A DNA stretch of 64,000 bases from Diphasiastrum complanatum (GCA_029204225.1 CM055094.1:20813407-20877406); one strand, 5' to 3'; shown: positions 22,028 through 32,354, numbered from the stretch's first letter. Program-made: numbers and translations. Notes: a model not told the origin generated them from the letters alone.

Positions 22028-22392
22028 TACACGTGCTACAATACACGTCAATCTGCCATTCGGCCACGTGCCCACATGTGCGAGCTAACACGTGCCAGAA
22101 CACACGTCGCCAATCCATTCAACCACATGGCCACATGTGCAAGTTTCACACGTGCGCATACAAAAGTGTGGTCCCACACGTCAGTTACTGATTGGGCCAC
22201 GTGAGCACACGTGCGAGCCGATACGTGCAAGAACACACGTCGCTGTTCCATTTGGCCACGTGTCCCCACATGGGATCCCACACGTGTTGATCCAGACATG
22301 CAGTTTCACACATGCGTATACAAACGTGTGCTTCCACATGTCAGCTACTGACTGGGCCACGTGTCGCTGGGATTCACACGTGCCAACTTTTT
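22028..22392 (+). promoter_or_regulatory. G-box array driving the H3-like frame
   Basis: I count 16 ACGT cores in about 365 bp, several as full CACGTG, in imperfect tandem repeats of about 130 bp (GGCCACGTG...CACACGTGCGAGC...ACACACGTCGC). Such cores are bound by bZIP and bHLH factors in plants (family knowledge). A TATA box follows immediately. Confidence 0.65.
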
Positions 22393-22397
22393 TCTCC

Positions 22398-22405
22398 TAT
22401 ATAAG
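22398..22405 (+). promoter_or_regulatory. TATA box (TATATAAG) for H3-like frame
   Basis: CTCCTATATAAGTCCATTCC, directly after the G-box array. It predicts transcription from near 22430 and a leader of about 300 nt to the ATG at 22731. Confidence 0.65.
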
Positions 22406-22429
22406 TCCATTCCTGGGGATTGTATAGGT

Positions 22430-22730
22430 TTTCACATAATTTGCTGTCATGTTTGATTGCTTCCATATGACCTGCATTCGTGATATCGCCATCATGCGAG
22501 TGACCTCGTCCCCAGGCCTATTCCTTACACCCTCTCGCGTCGTAGCGATATCAGCCTGACTTTCCCAGTATCACCATCATGCAAGCCCGTGCCTCTCCCC
22601 GCCTGTCTCTGCCACTCTCGCGTTGTAGCGATATCACCCTTAGAGTTCTTAGTGTCGCCATTACGCGAGATAATTTAGCTCTCTCTTCTGCTATATCTCT
22701 GTCCTCGCGTGGTATAGATATCCGGCCTCA
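22430..22730 (+). repeat. Stem-loop leader with three repeats
   Basis: Units begin GATATCGCC, GATATCAGC and GATATCACC and end in CTCGCGT...GTAGC. Words GATATCGCCATCATGCGAG and CTCGCGTCGTAGCGATATC are complementary at about 15 of 19 positions. Several upstream ATGs occur, so translation of the main frame would face short upstream frames. Confidence 0.55.
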
Positions 22731-23189
22731 ATGGCTCGGACGAAGCAAACCGCTAGGCTTACCCATTTTGTTCAACCGTCCCATCCCCAGAGATCTAAAC
22801 CCATACGTCCGCAAAGACGCGGAAGACCTCGTTGTCCATGGTTGAGGGATATCAGGGCCTTGGAGAGGTACACCAAACTTGTGATCCTGAAAGCAGCCTT
22901 GTATCGGGCTGTGAGGGAAGTTACACAAAATATGACCACATATCTGCCCTATGCAATGAGGTGGAATATCGCTGCATTGGAGGCCCTCCATATTGAATAC
23001 GAGGACTTCCAGACAAAATTGTTTGAGGCTTCGATGCTGTGTTCCATTCATGGCAAGAAGGTGACACTGTTGCCCAAGGACATGCTTCTTGTCATGAGAT
23101 TTCGAAACACCTATGACAGCGGTATGCCACATGGCAAATCATGTAGGCTTGAGGGTTGCCATGTGGCAAGCCATGTAGGCCTACCATAA
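22731..23189 (+). CDS. Histone H3-fold protein, CENH3-like, repeat-borne
   Basis: 152-residue frame. Residues 1-9 (MARTKQTAR) match the histone H3 tail, but H3 Lys9-Ser10 reads Leu-Thr. A short basic linker (RPQRRGRPR, 26-34) leads to an H3-type fold: LRDIRALERYTKL (38-50) as the alphaN helix, YRAVREVTQNM (58-68) as alpha1, then a loop about four residues longer than H3. MRWNIAALEAL (76-86) starts alpha2 and FEASMLCSIHGKKVTLLPKD (98-117) covers the end of alpha2 and the next strand. The longer loop 1, the RW before alpha2 and SMLC in place of H3's TNLC resemble centromeric H3. Residues from about 127 are read-through into the flanking repeat array, so the native C-terminus is lost. No intron is visible, although plant CENH3 genes normally have several, which suggests a retrocopy. 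Expression and function are unknown. Confidence 0.7.
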   Translation: MARTKQTARLTHFVQPSHPQRSKPIRPQRRGRPRCPWLRDIRALERYTKLVILKAALYRAVREVTQNMTTYLPYAMRWNIAALEALHIEYEDFQTKLFEASMLCSIHGKKVTLLPKDMLLVMRFRNTYDSGMPHGKSCRLEGCHVASHVGLP

Positions 23190-23691
23190 CCTTGTATGTC
23201 AAGCCAACTGGGCCCTGTGCCAAGTAGGCTTGAGTGGACCTAGAGATCTATATATATATATAGATGGGCTCAAAAGTTGCCACTTGGCAAACCACATAGG
23301 CCTACCATAGGCTTGCGTGGAAGGCCACATAGGCATGGTATATTTCTGATGCTTCCCACGTAAGCATGTCGCAGGATACCACATAGGCTTGCCATAGGCT
23401 TGTGTGGCAAGCCAACCAAGCTCTGCCATGTAGGCTTGAGTGGAGCTAGAGAGAGAGATCTGGGGCTCCCAAGTTGCCATGTGGCAAGCCATGTAGGCAT
23501 GTCATGAGATAAACCACACAGGCTTGGGACTTGCCATGTGGCAAGCTATGTAGGCCTATCATAGGCTTGCGTGGTAGGTCATATAGGCATGACATAGGCT
23601 TGATGCCAGTATGTTCATGCTGGTATGTTGCAGTCTACCATATAGGCTTGACATAGGCTTGTGTGGCAAGCCAACTAAGGTATACCACGTG
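23190..23691 (-). repeat. CCTACGTGGC array, copy 3, split by copia A
   Basis: Same array as 12713-13534. It stops at CCACGTG/GGTC, where copia A inserted, and resumes at 29557 (GGTCTGCCATGTAGG). The empty site is seen at 13500-13520. Confidence 0.7.
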
Positions 23692-23695
23692 GGTC

Positions 23696-24348
23696 TGTGA
23701 AAAACTCAGATCCAAAAGATGCTAAAGTTTCATAAAGATCTTGGCCATGGAAGTTATGCACATCTAGATTGAAAAAATGATAGAAATTGTGATGTTAAGC
23801 ATACTAAACATCAACTAAACATCAAGATCTGATCATAAGCTTCCACAAACAGAAACTTGCTGTCCCTGTCCGTACTTCAGAGCCTACAACCTGCATTTCA
23901 CACGTGTGAAGCCATAGCAACAAAGAAATCACAATTCTAGTGGCTAGAATGCAAGATATGAACAAAAAAGTGAGAGAGAAGAAGATGGACCTTCAAAGAG
24001 CATAACATTCATTCAATAGAATGAAAATGAGATGTGTACATACTCGTGGAGATGGCTATTTATAGCAGCCATAGTGCCTCTTGGCCACTTGTCTTATGAT
24101 AGGCTAAAATTGGGGTCCAATAGGATTCACCCATATACCTAGAAATTTGGTCAAATAGGAATGCACCAAATTATGAGCCAATAGAAGAGCTCCACACTCG
24201 ACCTCCTCTAATTAATGTGACCTCAAAAGTAGTGTACACATACTTTGGGCCTCTACATACATGTATGAACCTATCTCTAACTTTTATTTGGCCATAGGCC
24301 TACAAAATCTCAAGTTAGGAAAATACTACTAGTTGACAATTTTTCACA
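23696..24348 (-). repeat. Copia A 3' LTR
   Basis: 653 bp, TG...CA. It contains the palindrome TTCACACGTGTGAA (23897-23910). Its first transcribed-strand bases supply the gag-pol stop codon. Confidence 0.93.
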
Positions 24349-27300
24349 CTCCCTCTTCAACTAGTTTTAGCATAGATTTAGAAAGTACACCAAGACTTGT
24401 TCTATGCTTGAAAAATAAGTCCTTTCCCAATGCTTTGGTAAAGATATCAGCCACACATTCCTTTGATGGGACATGTTCAAGCTTGATCTCTTTTGCCAAC
24501 ACTTGTTCTCTCACAAAATGGTAAGCCACCTCGATATGTTTGCTCCTTGCATGGAAAACCGGATTGCTTGCTAGACTTTGGGCTGAAAGGTTGTCACAAA
24601 AGATGATTGGACTCTCTGAAAAATCCAGCAAATGAAGCTCCATAATCATCCTCTTGATCCACACCATCTCCTTTGTGCATGATGTCAAAGCTTTGTACTC
24701 GGCCTCACTAGAAGAAAGTGATATAGTTGCTTGTTTCTTCGACATCCATGAGATAGCTCCATCACCTATGAAAATAGCATGTGCATTTATGGATTTTCTA
24801 TCCATAAGGTCTCCTGCAAAATCTGAATCTGAAAAACCAAATAAGTTAGGTGATGAGCCTCTATAAACAATGCCAAAATCTTTTGTTCCCGAGATGTATC
24901 TCAAGATCCTCTTTCCTAGTTTCCAATGTTCTATGCTAGGATCTTGCATGAATTGGCTTAATATACCAACACAATAAGATAAATCAGGTCTTGTGATGGT
25001 TAGATATATAAGAGAACCTATTAGCTTCCTATAGAGAGTAATGTCCTCGAAGGATCTTTCATTACCTCTTATAGTTAGCTTTACATGTGATTCCATAGGT
25101 GTATCAATAGGATTTGCATCTACCATATGAAATCTATTGAGAATAGAAATAGCATACTTCTCTTGTGAAATAAAAGTGATTTGAGAAGTTCTAATTACTT
25201 CTATTCCTAAGATATAGCTCAAAAGACCAAGATCATGCACTTCAAATTCCTTTTTTAGTGCTTTCTTGATATCTTCTATATCTTCCTTGTTCCCTCCACT
25301 TAAAATAATGTCATCCACATAAATTAGAAGGATTGTAACATCATTAGCACTAATTCTAAAGTAAAGTGAATGATCATACTCACTCATAGTGAAGTTTTGA
25401 GAAAGTAGAAAAGAGTTAAGCCTAGCATACCAACTCCTTGGTGCTTGCTTAAGACCATACAAACTTTTTTGTAGAAAACACACATGATTAGGCTTGCTAT
25501 GAGAAACATAGCTCTCGGGTTGCTCCATGTAGACTTCCTCTTCAAGATCACCATTCAAGAAAGCATTAGAAATGTCTAATTGCCAAAGATCCCATCCATA
25601 AAGAGTTGCAAGGGAAATGATTACTCTTATGCTCACCATCTTTGCCACGGGTGCAAAGGTTTCCTCATAGTCAATGCCATGCTCTTGAGCATAACCTTTA
25701 GCCACCAACCTTGCCTTCAACTTGTTGATAGATCCATCTTGATTTGTCTTTACCTTGAAGATCCATTTGCATCCAATTGCACTTTTGCCCTTTGGAAGCT
25801 CCACCAATCTCCATGTGTTGTTCTTCATAAGTGCTTCAAACTCAAGATCCATTGCTTGGATCCATTCCTCTTTTTGCCTTGCTTCATCTACACATGAAGG
25901 TACATCAAAAGAAGTTAGGAAAGCATAGTTGGATCCATCCACCACTTGCTTACCTTTGCCATCATAAGTGAGCCTTGAGGGTTTCACTTTATGCCTTGGA
26001 GTTCTCCTTGGAATTTGACTTGAAGAGGCTTCTTCAACATCCACATCCAATGTGTCATCAACTCCATTGTCATCAAGCACATTAGTTGCAACAACACCAT
26101 CATCACTTGAAACAACTTTTGGAATGTTACTTTCATCAAAAATGACATCCCTACTTGTGAACACTTTCTTGATTGAAGGAACATAAATCCTATATGCTTT
26201 GCTTACTTCACTATAACCAACAAAAATGCCCTTTCTTGAAGATGGATCCTCCTTAGTTCTATCATCAAGAGTAATGTTGAAGTAGCAAATGCATCCAAAA
26301 GTTCTTAGAAACTTGACATTAGGCTTCGTACCAAACAAAGCTTCAAAAGGGGTTTTTCCTTCCAATACAACACTTGGCCATCTATTGCATAGGAAATTTG
26401 CACACAACAAAGCATCACTCCAAAAAGGTTTAGGAAGATTAGCATTCAATCTCATTGCCTTTGCACTCTCACACAAGGTTCTATTCTTCCTCTCGGCCAC
26501 TCCATTTTGTTGTGGTGTTCTTGGACATGTGTACTCCCTCTTGATCCCATGCTCATCGCAAAAGGCTTTGAATTTGTTAGAAATGTATTCACCACCATTG
26601 TCGCTCCTCAAGCATTTGATTTTGGTTGTAAATTGAGTCTCAATAGCAACTTTGAACTTGACAAACACATCAAACACCTCATCCTTGCTCTTTAGTAGAT
26701 AAACCCAACAAAATCTACTAAAATCATCAATGAAAGTTACATACATCTTAGCACCTCCATTGCTAATTGTAGTAACACCATGAATATCCGAATGCAAGAG
26801 AGAAAAAGGCATCTTAGATCTAGATATAGATCTAGTATATGGCAATCTATGTGATTTAGACAAAGCACATTCTTCACAAACATGATTCAAGCAAGTAAGA
26901 GACTTGGGAAGTCCCCTTACTACCTCCTTTTTGGCTATTACCTCCAAGGCCTTGTAGTTGAGATGTCCCATCCTTTTATGCCATACCTCTTGAATTGACA
27001 TTTGTTCATTTGCCATGCATCCAACTTGGTTAGCAACAACACATGCATCAAGCTTGAACAATTTCCCTTGCCTTTTCCCTTTTGCAATGATACTACACCC
27101 CTTTTTGATCAAGCAAGCATCACCATCAAACTCAACTTTGAATCCTTTGTCAAGCATTTGGCTTACACTAAGTAAGTTCTTGGTAATGGATGGAATGAGC
27201 AAAACATCTTTCAATTCTATATTCCTATTTGTAGAAAGTGAAATAGGAATTGTGCCAATCCCCTTGATTGCACACTCACCATCATTTGCGGTATAGATTA

Positions 27301-28294
27301 CCTTCCTATCACCATCAAATGCCATTAAAGATGAAAAATACTCTTTATGATATGTCATATGAGAAGTGGCTCCACTATCAATCCACCAAGGATCAATGTC
27401 TCCATGATTAGCCAACAAGCAAGATGACATAACAAAAGCATCATTTGAAAGAAGCTCATCCCCACCCTCATCAATAGTTAGATTGGTTTGCTTTTCCCCT
27501 TGATCCCTCTTTTTCTTAAAACAATCACTAGCAAAATGCCCTTTGACTCCACAATAGAAACATTTTAGCTTAGATCTATCCTTCTTTTTGCCAAAAGTAG
27601 AGTGCTCACCTTGGTCTTGCCCTTTAGACCAATTGCTTTTACCTTTGCCCTTGAACTTGCCTTTAGAGAACATTGCCTCCTCTTCTCCTCCTTGAGATGT
27701 AGAAGATGCTCCCACTCTTGCTTGCAACCTGAATTCTTCAGCCAACAAGACCTCTTGCAAGTCTCCAACACTTGGTAAACATTTTTGGATAGCATAACTT
27801 TGAACAAGATTAGCATGATCATCCAACAAGCCATTGAGAATCACTTGAACAAGCTCCTCATTATTTATGCCATCATTAATGCATGCTAACTCATCATTCA
27901 ATGCTTTAACTCTCAAAACAAAAGCATGTCCACTCTCACTCTTCTTTTGCATACAAGAAAAGATTTGCCTTCTTAAAGTCAACACTCTAGAAGTAGACTT
28001 GGATTCATAAACCTTCTTCAAGGCTTCCCAAGCTTCACTAGATGATGTGCACTTACCAACCTCTTTGATAAGCTCATTTGTCACATTCATCTTGATCATG
28101 TGAAGGGCTTTCTTTGCCCTCTTGTCATACCTCAATTGTTCTTGAGGTGCCAAAGGTCTCTCCTCCACACCTACAACAATATCCATCAACTCATTCGTCT
28201 CAAGCAAAGACTCCATCCTTACTTTCCAAGTAGAATAGTTGAGGGAGGTAAGCCTATCATTGCTTTCCAACATGTAGCCTCCATTTGTAGCCAT
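24344..28294 (-). CDS. Copia A gag-pol polyprotein, intact
   Basis: 1316 residues in one frame, ordered Gag, protease, integrase, reverse transcriptase, RNase H, which defines Ty1/copia. Gag has a CX2CX4HX4C zinc knuckle (Cys245, Cys248, His253, Cys258). Protease has Asp306-Ser-Gly-Ala. Integrase has an HHCC domain (His439, His444, Cys473, Cys476) and the catalytic triad Asp503, Asp565, Glu601 with 35 residues between the last two. Reverse transcriptase has Asp907 and YVDD at 992-995. RNase H shows Asp1156, Glu1197 and Asp1234. The start is the first Met, 609 bp after the 5' LTR. The TGA stop lies inside the 3' LTR. It would make the virus-like particle and copy and integrate the element. No frameshift or lost catalytic residue seen. 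Confidence 0.95.
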   Translation of the reverse strand: MATNGGYMLESNDRLTSLNYSTWKVRMESLLETNELMDIVVGVEERPLAPQEQLRYDKRAKKALHMIKMNVTNELIKEVGKCTSSSEAWEALKKVYESKSTSRVLTLRRQIFSCMQKKSESGHAFVLRVKALNDELACINDGINNEELVQVILNGLLDDHANLVQSYAIQKCLPSVGDLQEVLLAEEFRLQARVGASSTSQGGEEEAMFSKGKFKGKGKSNWSKGQDQGEHSTFGKKKDRSKLKCFYCGVKGHFASDCFKKKRDQGEKQTNLTIDEGGDELLSNDAFVMSSCLLANHGDIDPWWIDSGATSHMTYHKEYFSSLMAFDGDRKVIYTANDGECAIKGIGTIPISLSTNRNIELKDVLLIPSITKNLLSVSQMLDKGFKVEFDGDACLIKKGCSIIAKGKRQGKLFKLDACVVANQVGCMANEQMSIQEVWHKRMGHLNYKALEVIAKKEVVRGLPKSLTCLNHVCEECALSKSHRLPYTRSISRSKMPFSLLHSDIHGVTTISNGGAKMYVTFIDDFSRFCWVYLLKSKDEVFDVFVKFKVAIETQFTTKIKCLRSDNGGEYISNKFKAFCDEHGIKREYTCPRTPQQNGVAERKNRTLCESAKAMRLNANLPKPFWSDALLCANFLCNRWPSVVLEGKTPFEALFGTKPNVKFLRTFGCICYFNITLDDRTKEDPSSRKGIFVGYSEVSKAYRIYVPSIKKVFTSRDVIFDESNIPKVVSSDDGVVATNVLDDNGVDDTLDVDVEEASSSQIPRRTPRHKVKPSRLTYDGKGKQVVDGSNYAFLTSFDVPSCVDEARQKEEWIQAMDLEFEALMKNNTWRLVELPKGKSAIGCKWIFKVKTNQDGSINKLKARLVAKGYAQEHGIDYEETFAPVAKMVSIRVIISLATLYGWDLWQLDISNAFLNGDLEEEVYMEQPESYVSHSKPNHVCFLQKSLYGLKQAPRSWYARLNSFLLSQNFTMSEYDHSLYFRISANDVTILLIYVDDIILSGGNKEDIEDIKKALKKEFEVHDLGLLSYILGIEVIRTSQITFISQEKYAISILNRFHMVDANPIDTPMESHVKLTIRGNERSFEDITLYRKLIGSLIYLTITRPDLSYCVGILSQFMQDPSIEHWKLGKRILRYISGTKDFGIVYRGSSPNLFGFSDSDFAGDLMDRKSINAHAIFIGDGAISWMSKKQATISLSSSEAEYKALTSCTKEMVWIKRMIMELHLLDFSESPIIFCDNLSAQSLASNPVFHARSKHIEVAYHFVREQVLAKEIKLEHVPSKECVADIFTKALGKDLFFKHRTSLGVLSKSMLKLVEEGV
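24349..24358 (-). other. Copia A polypurine tract
   Basis: Minus strand GAAGAGGGAG directly abuts the 3' LTR. It also encodes the last residues (EEG). Confidence 0.85.
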
Positions 28295-28891
28295 GTTGCA
28301 ATGATTGATCTCTGATCTTTGACCTGTTCCAATGCACTAAGCACTCTCTTGAATCAACAAATGAAACACAAGAAGAAATCACAAAGATTTGGAACCTAAA
28401 ACCTTACTTTTTCTCTCTTTTCCTCACTTTTTCCTCAATTTTAGCCACTAGTTTTATGATTTCTTGATCAAACCAAGACCAAACCTCAATATACTTGCTT
28501 TTCCCTCACTCCTAAGATTGAAATACACTCTTGAATCATTCAGCAAACTGAAAATCAGAGGGTTACATCAATTTTGAAGTTTTTGACATGAAGAAGCAAG
28601 AAATTGAATCAAAAAACTATATGCTAGAATGGAAAACTAATAGGATCTTGTTGGATCTTGCATCTCCCTCTTTCCAAAACAAATTTTGTCTCCTTATTCT
28701 GATAAGTACAGAGGGAATTCGCCCTACTTCAATTGAAATGCATACAAATGATGTTTTGATCACAAAGATCCAATTTCTACACATAAATCAACAAGATTTT
28801 TAGCTAGAAACTTGATTGGAATGCTACAAAAGCAAACTCGCCCACAAATCTCTTCTAAATCTGGCAAAACCTGCACATTTGGCCGCCTAAT
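28295..28891 (-). other. Copia A leader between PBS and gag
   Basis: About 0.6 kb untranslated leader. It contains no long frame on the element strand. Confidence 0.7.
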
Positions 28892-28903
28892 GCTCTGATA
28901 CCA
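28892..28903 (-). other. Copia A primer-binding site
   Basis: Minus strand TGGTATCAGAGC immediately follows the 5' LTR and is complementary to the 3' end of plant initiator Met-tRNA. Confidence 0.9.
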
Positions 28904-29556
28904 TGTGAAAAACTCAGATCCAAAAGATGCTAAAGTTTCATAAAGATCTTGGCCATGGAAGTTATGCACATCTAGATTGAAAAAATGATAGAAATTGTGA
29001 TGTTAAGCATACTAAACATCAACTAAACATCAAGATCTGATCATAAGCTTCCACAAACAGAAACTTGCTGTCCCTGTCCGTACTTCAGAGCCTACAACCT
29101 GCATTTCACACGTGTGAAGCCATAGCAACAAAGAAATCACAATTCTAGTGGCTAGAATGCAAGATATGAACAAAAAAGTGAGAGAGAAGAAGATGGACCT
29201 TCAAAGAGCATAACATTCATTCAATAGAATGAAAATGAGATGTGTACATACTCGTGGAGATGGCTATTTATAGCAGCCATAGTGCCTCTTGGCCACTTGT
29301 CTTATGATAGGCTAAAATTGGGGTCCAATAGGATTCACCCATATACCTAGAAATTTGGTCAAATAGGAATGCACCAAATTATGAGCCAATAGAAGAGCTC
29401 CACACTCGACCTCCTCTAATTAATGTGACCTCAAAAGTAGTGTACACATACTTTGGGCCTCTACATACATGTATGAACCTATCTCTAACTTTTATTTGGC
29501 CATAGGCCTACAAAATCTCAAGTTAGGAAAATACTACTAGTTGACAATTTTTCACA
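28904..29556 (-). repeat. Copia A 5' LTR
   Basis: 653 bp, same as 23696-24348 with no difference found by eye. Palindrome TTCACACGTGTGAA at 29105-29118. Confidence 0.93.
29264..29273 (-). promoter_or_regulatory. Copia A LTR TATA box
   Basis: CTATAAATAG on the minus strand, in the middle of the 5' LTR, the expected place for the element's promoter. Start site not determined. Confidence 0.5.
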
Positions 29557-29580
29557 GGTCTGCCATGTAGGCTTGACTGG

Positions 29581-29740
<160 letters not shown>

Positions 29741-29879
29741 TGAGTGAGGAGTCACACATGAACTACTTCACTATGGTATGGCCTAGCATCAACATTGAAA
29801 AAAATATCTGATGGAGATAAGAAGGGTCCCAAGCAAATTTCAAATGAGAATCTTGCAGAGAAAGTATTGAAACCACAGT

Positions 29880-29995
29880 TGGCGAGGGATCCCAAAGAAT
29901 CGAACTTGAGTGTACAAGCCCAACAAAAGCGCATATACCAACTCACCACACATGGGAAGATCGTTAAATTTGGATTTGAAGAAAAATCATTGAAA
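29880..29995 (-). repeat. tRNA-like SINE-type insert, middle unit
   Basis: Reverse of A-box/B-box unit described at 15345-15450. The plus strand shows AGAATCGAACT and CCACACATGGG. A 69-codon plus frame across it is antisense to the element. Confidence 0.4.
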
Positions 29996-30029
29996 TGTTT
30001 GTAGATCGATGTTTAACAAAATCATATAT

Positions 30030-30780
30030 ATTATAATCTTCACACGTGTGGAATCAAGATCTACAAGAAAATCAACATTCTACACATAGAAAACCAAGAT
30101 AGAGAAAATCACATGAGATGGACATAAGAGATGAATTCTCCACAAAGAACGAAACTTTGATGATTATTTCTCCACTTAGGTACAACTATTTATAGCTTCC
30201 AAAATGTCATTTGGCCACTTGTCCCAAACATGACCTAATTTGGAAACTTCAAGATACTTTATCAAAAACCTAGAAAATCTAGTCTAGATGCAATGTACCG
30301 AAATTAGCCAATTAGAATGGGTCCAAACTCGACCTCATCCACTGATCTGCTTGCTAGAGGTAGTTAAATCACAATTTAGGCCCTTATTAACAAATATGAA
30401 ACTAACTCGAAGTTGAGATTCATTTTGGCCTCCAAAATTGCCAAATGAAAAACCAAACTAGTTGACAATTTTTCACACCATCTCCTCTAGACATCTCCAT
30501 TGATGAATACAATTTATAAGTTTTTGAAAGCAATGTACCAAAATTAGCCAATTAGAATGGGTCCAAACTCGACCTCATCCACTTATCTACATGCCAGAGG
30601 TAGTTAAACCACTATTTAGGCCCTTATTAACAAATATGAAACTAACTCGAAGTTGAGATTCATCATGGCCTCCAAAATTGCCAAATAAAAAGCCAAACTA
30701 GTTGACAAATTTTCACACCATGTCCTCTAGACATCTCCATTGATGAATACAATTTATAAGTTTTTGAAGGCAATTCCGAA
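30030..30780 (-). repeat. Copia-LTR-like DNA with 240-bp duplication, middle unit
   Basis: Same as 13960-14715; LTR-type ends at 30477 and 30717. Confidence 0.5.
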
Positions 30781-31045
30781 TGCAATCAGGGTCATGTTTT
30801 AGCTCAATGATCTCTCTTTCACATTACAAAAGTTTTTAAAATACATCGTTCTAGGATTCGAGAATGGATTTTGGAATGAATTATATTTCATTGAAGTTTG
30901 AACGACCTTGGAAATTTGAAGATTGAATGAAGCTGTAATCTAGGATTTTCAAAACTCAAAGTTGTTCATGCAAATTAAGTCATTTTTGTTAATATATTAA
31001 AATGTTGTAATCTAGGGTTTCCAAAAACAAATTGAAAATTTGTTA

Positions 31046-31200
31046 AAAGTTCTTGATATTTTGGCCAAACGGATTTTCTTAGCCGCCGATACTATGTTCA
31101 TTTCTAGGTCCTGCTCCATCTTCCTAAGCCGATGTTGGATCAACAATCCTTTTCTGAGACTCTTCAACCTCCTGTAAATGATGAAAATAAGAGGCGAAAT
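31046..31200 (-). pseudogene. Gene M remnant (first exon only)
   Basis: Only the coiled-coil-like exon of gene M remains, reading toward lower coordinates next to the GA tract. DNA corresponding to about 15000-18010 is deleted, with the break near 31045. Confidence 0.5.
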
Positions 31201-31223
31201 CAGAAGGACAGAGAACATCGATA

Positions 31224-31390
<167 letters not shown>

Positions 31391-31499
31391 CCATGCATTG
31401 CTTCTATTTGTACTATTTTGGGTTACACGTTGAGGCACTGTAGTCATATGTATAGAGCATCCCATCCTTAAAAGAGAATTTGTGACCATTCTCTAGGTG

Positions 31500-32107
31500 A
31501 CTTGAATAAGCCTGCCCTCCATTCATTTCAAAGTCAAGACTAATCCATGCCCCTTTCACACTCATAGCCATCTATACTATACACACCCCCCTTCCCCCTT
31601 ACAACAATCAAATTTTACTTGTCCAAAAATAGGAGAAAGATAAGCATGAGAAAAGGTCACAATTGTATCACATTTTAGTTGCCCAAGACAAAGGTAGTGC
31701 ATGAGAAATTAAGGCAACAGGAAAGGCACATTCACAGGTTTGTTTGAAGGGAGCTTTTCATGTCGCATAAGCACAAAGAGATGTGACCAAATAAAAGGTG
31801 GAAGTAGATTAATATTGATGTGTGATGTCCCTTTGTGTGAATATTTTCTGGATCCAAACATCTAGTGTGTGGCTGTTAGGCTAGAGATAGCATGATATAT
31901 TAATCTCAACATCCATTGGAGCGAGCTTCCGATCCACTTGAACACAAAACTTACAAGACTATTTGCTTCATGATGTAAATGTGAATCCAACTTATCAACC
32001 ATTACAGCGCACAAAAGGGGCCTTTCAAAAACATACCTTTTATTTTTTTTCTCAAAAGTTTCTTCCACATGGTCCAATCAAAACACTCAAATTTGAATTC
32101 TACGTAA
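31500..32107. repeat. Spacer block, no gene
   Basis: Homologous to 18366-19110 but without the SINE, so it supplies an empty site near 31530. Confidence 0.55.
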
Positions 32108-32354
32108 CATAGCCCCCATGAAACTATTCCACATGATGGTTGATTCTAGACTACACAATGAGAACCTTTATGACTGGGCCCAGTTTGCTTCCAACTGCCT
32201 CCATGACTATATCAAGAACAAGCAAACCTCCACGTTATTAGGCTATCTTCTGATAGATGTCACTTTGCAGTAGTTGAGCCACCGACCTCAAGTTCGAGAC
32301 CGGTTGACACTAGCAGATAAAAGCTTGTGAGACTCCCTCAGAACCAGCGATCCA
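32108..32354 (+). pseudogene. ORF-A fragment, copy 4
   Basis: Middle part of ORF-A only (MKLFHMM, LYDWAQFASNCLHDYIKN). It ends at the same AGAACCAG/copia junction as 21075. Confidence 0.45.

Larger units (their letters stand above)
23696..29556 (-). mobile_element. Full-length Ty1/copia element A
   Basis: 5861 bp with TGTGAAAA...TTTTCACA ends, LTRs of 653 bp that look identical by eye, a PBS, a PPT and one open gag-pol frame. The flanks share GGTC (23692-23695 and 29557-29560); counting the ambiguous T gives GGTCT. The copy at 13500-13520 shows the uninterrupted target. It is structurally complete and recent. Confidence 0.93.

Noticed and set aside
22048-22299. His/Cys/Trp-rich frames in the G-box arrays (for example CGHVAQSVTDVWDHT)
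   Set aside because: Arise from ACGTG-rich tandem repeats in several frames and both strands.
22731-23132. Minus-strand frame of 134 codons opposite the histone frame
   Set aside because: It is the shadow of the H3-fold frame, which has recognisable family motifs.
29795-30004. Conserved 69-codon frame with KESNLSVQAQ, also at 41895-42104 and partly at 15286-15480
   Set aside because: It is antisense to a tRNA-like element with A and B boxes; conservation is explained by the SINE-type repeat.
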